Below are positions 31,997 to 37,441 of a stretch of 37,441 nt of DNA, piece after piece. A model generated the notes under the pieces. The model made no database searches. It saw nothing but the letters and a program-made list of their open reading frames with translations, and was not told the DNA's origin. Position 1 is the stretch's first letter, and the number at the start of each line of letters is the position of its first letter. Both the position numbers and the translations under genes were made by a program. This DNA comes from Chara braunii (Eukaryota; Streptophyta; Charophyceae; Charales; Characeae). The DNA is taken from positions 1,428,558-1,465,998 of the forward strand of contig BFEA01000134.1 in the NCBI GenBank assembly GCA_003427395.1, in the 5' to 3' direction.

Positions 31997-32094
31997 TTTT
32001 ATGAAACGTACGGGCCACCACAGGAGCACCCAAATTCATCCGACTAGGAATATTTCTACTCTAGGTTTTTCCACGGCCGATAGCTGGGCCAAGT

Positions 32095-32187
32095 ACTGAC
32101 AGTTTAAACGTACCGACCAGGGTGATGGTATTTGAGATTTCTTGGGATGTGAAGTGAGGGTATGGTCGGTACGTTTAAACTGTCAGT
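32095..32187. repeat. Perfect 25-bp inverted repeat with 43-base loop
   Basis: Arms 32095-32119 and 32163-32187 are exact reverse complements; each contains GTTTAAAC flanked by ACTGACA and GTACCGACCA. The loop contains ATGGTATTTGAGATTTC, repeated just downstream. It could be a small-RNA hairpin precursor, the core of a young foldback element or an assembly chimera. No evidence decides among these. Confidence 0.8.
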
Positions 32188-32277
32188 CATCTGGACCATC
32201 TGGACCATCTGGTCCAAAATCTGGACCAACTGGACCATCTGGACCATGGTATTTGAGATTTCTAGGGATGTAAAGTG
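32188..32277 (+). repeat. 9-bp tandem repeats followed by a copy of the hairpin loop
   Basis: CATCTGGAC-type units repeat about six times with variants (32188-32246). A 32-base segment at 32246-32277 then repeats the loop segment 32125-32156 with two mismatches, an offset of 121. On the minus strand the 9-mers would read as GPD-like tripeptides, but the frame is short and lacks support as a gene. Confidence 0.75.
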
Positions 32278-32795
32278 TATAGATGTCAAGAAAAGAAAAG
32301 TCCATCTGGACCGCGGAGAGAATTGAGATAAAGAACAGCCAGTCGTTTTGGTGATGGGGGAGCAAGCTGCAAGAGAGCGCTTTCATCTGTAGTTATCAAC
32401 GCACAATTGAGAGAAATTCCTCGGTTAAATCCGAGATTGTGCAGTGGGTCATTTCCTTTGAAATGAAAACTCCAGTTCAAGGATTTTCCGAAGGATTTAT
32501 TTTACGAGTGTTGCGTAGATTTTCGCACGGACAGAGTGAGACATTGGGCTGGATTTGCTCATTCCTGACCACAAGATCACGCACAGCGCCTTGGTAGGAT
32601 TTCAAGGCCCACCGCCTATGTAGATCTGAGAAGGTTTGTTTTGGTCGTTGCTTGATATCCCCTCGGAGCCCGGGCTACGGTATTTCGTTTGGTGTTGGCT
32701 CTTTGAGTTTTTTCCCTTCCTTTTGGAGTTTAAAAAGTCCTGGCCACGATGTGGATTTGAGATTTGGCTCGTAATGCAGTCAGGCTACTAGAGAG
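32278..32795. other. No feature recognised
   Basis: Mixed-composition DNA without a convincing open frame, repeat or RNA structure. Confidence 0.5.
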
Positions 32796-32904
32796 TTCAA
32801 AAAANANAAANNCTTTAAAAAAGGCTANTANAGAGTGGTGACCTTGCTTTTNCTACCNTTCGACCCNTNGAGNCCNGGCCTANNANCATAAGTTTTTTTT
32901 GTTN

Positions 32905-32941
<37 letters not shown>

Positions 32942-32960
32942 NNTTNNTTTTTTTATTCTT
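32796..32960. other. Low-quality sequence with scattered Ns and a long poly-T
   Basis: About 20 single or paired Ns lie in 32806-32947 around a poly-T run of roughly 50. The consensus is unreliable here and the flanks may be wrongly joined. Confidence 0.9.
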
Positions 32961-33980
32961 AGTGTTGTGTGGTTTTGACTCGATAATAGACCCTCGGGAT
33001 AATTCAAAGGTACCCCTCTTTTACCAACGACTTTCCGGCTTGACCTGAGAAGTAATTCGCTTTCCGGTTGGCCAGCAGGTCACCTGTGGTTTTGGCGTGA
33101 TCTTTCGTCGCATCAATAGTTACGATGATTCCGTAGCATTAATTGCGCGATTAGTCTTCGGTAATCCTCCTTTTCCCACGCCTCTCCGAGACATCGGTAG
33201 GCGAGAATGGGTTAGCGGTTCTTGGCGGATCTTAGGGTTGATTGGAGCAGTCGTTGACTGAACTTCTTTTTTTTTTTTGGTGTGTGTGTGTGTAACCCCT
33301 CGGAAGACCCCCATCCATCCCATCCATCCCTCCTTCCTCTGATCAATTACCCCAGCGCACCCCCAACCCCTCTGCCGTACCTTAGTGCGGACCACCCAGG
33401 ATTATCGATACCATCAATCGATGCTGATGGCTTCTGAGCTTTGTATCGGTTGTGATTTTCTTGCGTCGACTTCGTCTTCTGCACAATTCCTGGTGTTAAA
33501 AAAAAAGCCCGATACACTACTGAGTGTACCATTCCCGTGATGATTCCGCTGCACGGGTGGGTGGGTGGGTGAGTGGGTGGGTGAGTTTACTGTGAGTTGG
33601 CCATTATAATCCTGACTCGATACTGGCACGGTTCCAACTCAAGTCCTGTGCCTTTGTGCTCTTTCGAGTCCATCGATTTAGGCTGGCAATGGGTGTCACT
33701 GTTACTTCGCAATCTGACCTGAAATTTGCATCTGAAAACTTTTTTGAGCGCCCAACGTTGACACATCCATCTGATGGATTCGGTTCAGGATTTGAACTCT
33801 GTTCATTGTCAGCAGTTTACATGTACGTACTATCTTTTTTTTAATTTACAAAAAAGGAAAAATGCATTCCAAAGATAGATCGAGGACGGGGACCTCACAA
33901 CTCAACCTGGGGATACCCTGGGAGCCTGACATCTATGTACTATCATTCTGCCGGCTCGCTCAATTCCTGTAGGACGTCTA
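32961..33980. other. Unassigned DNA containing a G-quadruplex motif
   Basis: Four consecutive GGGT units at 33555-33570 give an ideal G3N1 quadruplex motif on the plus strand, followed by GAGTGGGTGGGTGAG. A short GT run is at about 33280-33292 and CATCC repeats at about 33311-33328. No gene is supported across this kilobase. Confidence 0.6.
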
Positions 33981-34460
33981 CAGACTCTACACAATGCAAC
34001 ACTATGAATTACAACGTAGTCTATGAAGTGTAGTACTATGAAAAGAACGATGAAAAGTACTACGAAAAGTGCTTTAGCAGGCCTCCCGACCAGCAGGGCA
34101 ACCCCCTAAGGAAGGCCACGGACTGGCGAATGGAAGCCCAGTAAAGAGTTCCCCCTTGCTAGGGGGCTAGTGCCACAAGGGATGGCCTGATCCTCTTTCT
34201 CGGCTCCCCCCACCCGCCCTTATCTCTTGGATATAAGAACATGCTTGCTGGTAATAAGCCAACTGGACTGTTGCCCCCCATAGTAGAAGCAGTGTGGTTA
34301 CAAAAAAACAAAACAAAAAAAAAAACAAAAAAAAAAACTATGAAAAGTACCATGAAGCACTATGTATGAACAACAAACCAAGTACAAAGCACTATATGAA
34401 GAGTCCTACGACGAGCACTGTGAAGAGCACTGTGAAGAGTATGATAAACTACTTCATAGA
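33981..34460 (+). repeat. Decayed CTATGAAAAGTAC-type minisatellite split by an A-tailed segment
   Basis: Words such as ACTATGAAAAG, CGATGAAAAGTACTACG, ACTATGAAAAGTACC and GTGAAGAGCACTGTGAAGAG recur at about 33990-34080 and again at 34338-34460. The intervening 34086-34337 is unlike them, which fits an insertion into a pre-existing tandem repeat. Confidence 0.55.
34086..34337 (+). mobile_element. Possible SINE or other A-tailed retroposon
   Basis: A GC-richer body of about 215 bases ends in a 36-base tail of A with scattered C (34302-34337), and minisatellite text resumes immediately after. This is the appearance of a retroposed insert. I could not find a clear pol III A/B box pair or an unambiguous target duplication, partly because the target is itself repetitive. 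Confidence 0.4.
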
Positions 34461-34552
34461 GCTTGCAATGAGCTGTCCTGAGTACGCACAATCGCAACTG
34501 AATCTGCACTTCTGACGCGTTGAAGGGTGGGTGGAAAATGTAACAGCACTCC

Positions 34553-34668
34553 AAAAAAAACAAAAGAAGAAGAAGAAGAAGAGGAGGAAGAGGAGGGGGA
34601 GGAGGAGGAGGAGGAGGAGGAGGAGGAGAAGGAAGGAGGGGAAGGAGGAGGAGAAGGAGGAGGCGGCA
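34553..34668 (+). repeat. Purine-only microsatellite (AAG/AGG)n
   Basis: About 110 bases almost entirely A and G, from poly-A through (GAA)n to (GGA)n. The proline- and leucine-rich or basic frames it creates are artefacts of the repeat. Confidence 0.95.
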
Positions 34669-35061
34669 TGCCTCTGTAAAGGCCGACTTACCCTGTGGTG
34701 CCCCTCGGGGCTCTGAAATTTTCCGCATGCCCCTGTCAGCATGGGGCGTAACTTTCCGATATGCCCTTACTGGACGGCTGGTGGCGTTTCGTCGGTAGGT
34801 CCTTGAAATGCCCTCACGAGGGGCACATATCTTTCTGTGATGCCCTTGCAGCAGTGGTGGCAGGAGTTCGAATTCTGTCGTAGTCGCCGCCGCTCAGAGA
34901 TTTGTGTGCGGTGCAGCCATCAATCCGTGCGGGCCCAACTGCGTCCCCGGAGGCAGGCCACCATCGAGGAACGGGCATCACTCCCTGGATGGTCGCCTGC
35001 CTCCTGATATGCGGCCCAGGAAAAAAAAAAACAAAAAAAAAACAAAAAAAACAAAAAAAAA
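34669..35061 (+). mobile_element. Second A-tailed segment with a B-box-like word
   Basis: It ends in a 41-base A-rich tail with scattered C (35021-35061), like the tail at 34302-34337. GAGTTCGAATTC at 34864-34875 resembles a pol III B box, but no correctly spaced A box is visible. The part before 34860 has several small hairpins on GCCCC/GGGGC. The left boundary is undefined. Confidence 0.35.
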
Positions 35062-35254
35062 GCAGACTTGCTACTAGGCGAAACGTGGCTGAGAGGATGC
35101 GTTCGCACTCGGCAGGCGCGAACTCGGCGAAAATTTGCACTCAGCAAGCGAGTCTTCACTGGGAGTTCGTTCGAAGACTCTTTTGTTCTCCTAAATTATC
35201 ACTCGCTAGGTTGTCACACTGAGGGCATTACTCACACTGGCACTTCTTTTTTAT

Positions 35255-36030
35255 TGAATGAGCTGGGGACGCAATTATGGTCAGATGCATCCTGGTCCGG
35301 CCGCAATTGAGGTCAGATACATCGAGGCAAAGTCCCAGTGTGAGTGCACCGACCGACCCCAATGCTCTCTTCGATATCGACTCGCATGGACGCCTTCAAC
35401 TCAGCATATACCTCTCACCCTCCTACTCACACTGTCACTTCTTTTTTCTGGAATGAGCTGGGGACGTAATTATGGTCAGATGCATCCTGGTCTGGCCACA
35501 ATTGAGGTCAGATACATCAAGGAAAAATCCCAGTGGGCCTGGTGAGGCATCTCCACTTGCATGGAGGGGGGGGTGGAAGAGAGTCAGGGCATACTGACAA
35601 TGGGGCTTTCCTAGATGTATCTGACCACAATTCTGCCCAAAACACGATGTACCTGACCGGGCGAGAGGTCCTGAGTACCGGAGCCTGCTGCCAGATGTGA
35701 ATGCACGCGGAGGCCTTCGAAGAATCTGCATTCGGCATATATATACTCATAATGGGACTTTCCTGGACGTATCTGACCGCAATTCCGGCCAGACAAGGAT
35801 GTACCTGAGCGGACTGGAGGTCCAAGTATAGGAGCCTGCTGCCAGATGTGAACTCGGACGGATGGAGGCCTTCGAAAAATCTGCATAGGGCATAGGGCAT
35901 ACTCACAATGGGACTTTCCTGGACGCATCTGACCACAATTCTGGCCAGACCAGGATGCACCTGACCGGGCAGGAAGTCCGAGTACAGGAGCTTGCCACCA
36001 GATATGAAAAAAAAACAGGGCCCTTCAAAA
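35255..36030. repeat. Inverted tandem array: two forward and three reverse units
   Basis: Forward units at about 35260 and 35455 (period 195) share GGTCAGATGCATCCTGGTC and CAATTGAGGTCAGATACATC. Reverse units with GGGACTTTCCTGGACG and CCAGACCAGGATGCACCTGA begin near 35600, 35752 and 35908 (periods 152 and 156). The reverse units are the reverse complement of the forward ones over about 60 bases. They add AGGAGCCTGCTGCCAGATGT, which recurs in diverged form near 36100. The frames across it have no domain. Confidence 0.8.
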
Positions 36031-36241
36031 AATATGCATGCCTCTCCCTCTCCTCACACGCGGGCAGGCATCTCCACTTCCAAGGGCTGAAAGTCGGAGT
36101 AGAGGAGCCCACTGCCAGATCGCTTGGACAAGGACCACGACCGTTTCCGCCCTCGCCTCTTCATGTCCGTTCCTGCCAAGCAGATGGGAGAAAAACATGA
36201 TCATCGACATTCGGTGGCTTTCGGATTGAAGAAAGTACAGA

Positions 36242-37441
36242 AAACATAGTACACAGTAGGTAAGTACAGAAAACATGGTACATAGTAGGTAAGTACAGAA
36301 AACATAGTACAAACATAGGACATAGGTCATAGCATACAGTATAAATAGACTATGTTAGAACAGTAAAATAGTACAAACATAGTACATAGTACATAGTACA
36401 TAGTACATAGTGCATAGTACATAGTACATAGTACATAGTAGTATAGTACATAGTGCATAGTACATAGTACATAGTACATGGTAGTACATAGTCCATAGTA
36501 CATAGTACATAGTACATAGTATACATTTTGCATAGTACATAGGACATAGTATACATTTTGCATAGTACATAGTACACAGTATACATTTTGCATAGTACAT
36601 AGTAGATAGTATACATTTTGCATAGTACATAGTACATAGTACTTTATAGCATAGAGTATACATAGACTATGTAAGAACAGTAAAATAGTACAGCATAGAC
36701 TCATAAGAGTATATATACTACATAGACTATGCAAGAACAGTACATAGTACTTTATAGCATAGGGTATAAATAGACTACATAAGAACAGTAAAATAGTACA
36801 AACATAGTACATAGTACATAGTGCATAGTACATAGTACATAGTAACTAGTCAGCACATAGTAAATGATACATAGTCCATACTCCATAGTACATAGCATAG
36901 AGTATATAGTCCATACTCCATAGTACATAGCATAGAGTATATAGTATATACTATATAGTAGATAGTACAAAGCACACAGGACATAGCACACAGGACATAG
37001 TACAGAGTACGCAGGACATAGGACATAGTTCACAGAGGATAGTATATAGTAAGCAGGGCATAGTACAGAGTACGCAGGACATAGGACATAGTTCACAGAG
37101 GATAGTATATAGTAAGCAGGGCAAAGTGCACAGTACACAGAACATAGCACATAGTAAAGAGCATGTAGGATAGAGTACATTGTACAGAGTACATTGCAAA
37201 GAGTACGTAGAACGTAGCACCCAGTACTAGAACATAGTAGTATGATAGTACATACTACATAGTGGATAGCATACAGTACAGAGTATATAGCACATAGTAC
37301 GTTACATATAATAGAGTGCAGAGTATATAGCACATAGTTCATAGAACATAGTATATACAATATAGTACATAGTACATACAATATAGTACATAGTACATAC
37401 ATATAGCACATAGTACATAGTACATAGAATAGAGTGCACAG
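36242..37441. repeat. 7-bp (ACATAGT)n minisatellite with higher-order repeats
   Basis: Degenerate ACATAGT units fill the last 1.2 kb to the window end. Higher-order units: 30 bp four times, marked by ATACATTTTG at 36521, 36551, 36581 and 36611; 35 bp twice and identical (36875-36909 and 36910-36944); 63 bp twice and identical over at least 60 bases (from 37001 and 37064). Thirty-five and 63 are 5 and 9 times 7. Reading frames rich in C, T, M and Y are by-products. It is a tandem satellite; the 7-mer is not the usual plant telomere unit. Confidence 0.9.

Noticed and set aside
32183-32386. Collagen-like GPD tripeptides on the minus strand
   Set aside because: The product of a six-unit 9-bp DNA repeat in a 67-codon frame without other support.
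34360-34742. Proline/leucine-rich and lysine/arginine-rich frames
   Set aside because: Artefacts of the purine-only microsatellite at 34553-34668.
35600-35915. GGGACTTTCC words resembling an animal NF-kB site
   Set aside because: They are part of the tandem unit and occur only because the unit is repeated. No animal gene context is present.
36327-37411. Long minus-strand frames rich in C, T, M and Y at the right end
   Set aside because: They are translations of the 7-bp minisatellite, which happens to lack stops on that strand.
36242-37441. Telomere array
   Set aside because: The 7-bp unit ACATAGT is not a known telomere repeat, and the array is degenerate with higher-order structure, unlike telomeric DNA.

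Overview
This window is gene-poor, repeat-dense eukaryotic nuclear DNA. I find no intact protein-coding gene, rRNA or tRNA. The only recognisable coding remnant is a decayed reverse transcriptase. Long A/T homopolymers, microsatellites, nested non-autonomous DNA transposons and a type III hammerhead ribozyme of the kind found in plant retrozymes suggest a large-genome plant or streptophyte. The lineage is an inference and cannot be fixed from this sequence. An intact Nextera mate-pair junction adapter at 15644-15681 shows that part of the assembly is artefactual.

Layout. (1) Bases 1-58 fold completely as a type III hammerhead ribozyme, followed by non-coding DNA with palindromes and a 120-bp triple repeat. 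(2) Two diverged 4.2-kb direct repeats (1806-5972 and 6286-10441), 313 bp apart, each end in the same 26-bp palindrome. Near its start each carries a series of hairpins with a constant loop and changing, mostly still-paired stems. This is the best candidate for something undescribed. (3) 10680-13019 holds four diverged tandem units, a CT/CA microsatellite with a 165-N gap, and unique-looking DNA. (4) 13024-13536 is a foldback element with an inverted relative at 30372-30890.

(5) About 13.9-29.1 kb is dominated by one family of roughly 720-790 bp non-autonomous elements. A full copy has CAGGGTTGCC-type terminal inverted repeats, GC-rich subterminal palindromes, two tandem 200-bp modules, a 110-bp module and a poly-T run. 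Most are head-to-head, head-to-tail or nested, and most are separated by (TA)n. One copy has an 8-bp target duplication (7 of 8 matching), which with the CAGGG end points to the hAT superfamily. A different 552-bp element is inserted in one copy with a perfect 8-bp duplication, and sibling copies preserve the empty site.

(6) 29.5-31.9 kb is the reverse-transcriptase relic, with the motif order of an RT fingers/palm, broken by frameshifts and by the second foldback element. (7) 32.0-37.4 kb contains a hairpin with a perfect 25-bp stem, low-quality N-rich sequence, a (GGGT)n G-quadruplex motif, A-tailed SINE-like segments, an inverted tandem array and a 7-bp-based minisatellite with 30-, 35- and 63-bp higher-order periods.

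Nothing here forms a gene pathway. The functional content that can be argued is RNA structure (ribozyme, hairpin arrays) and transposon biology.
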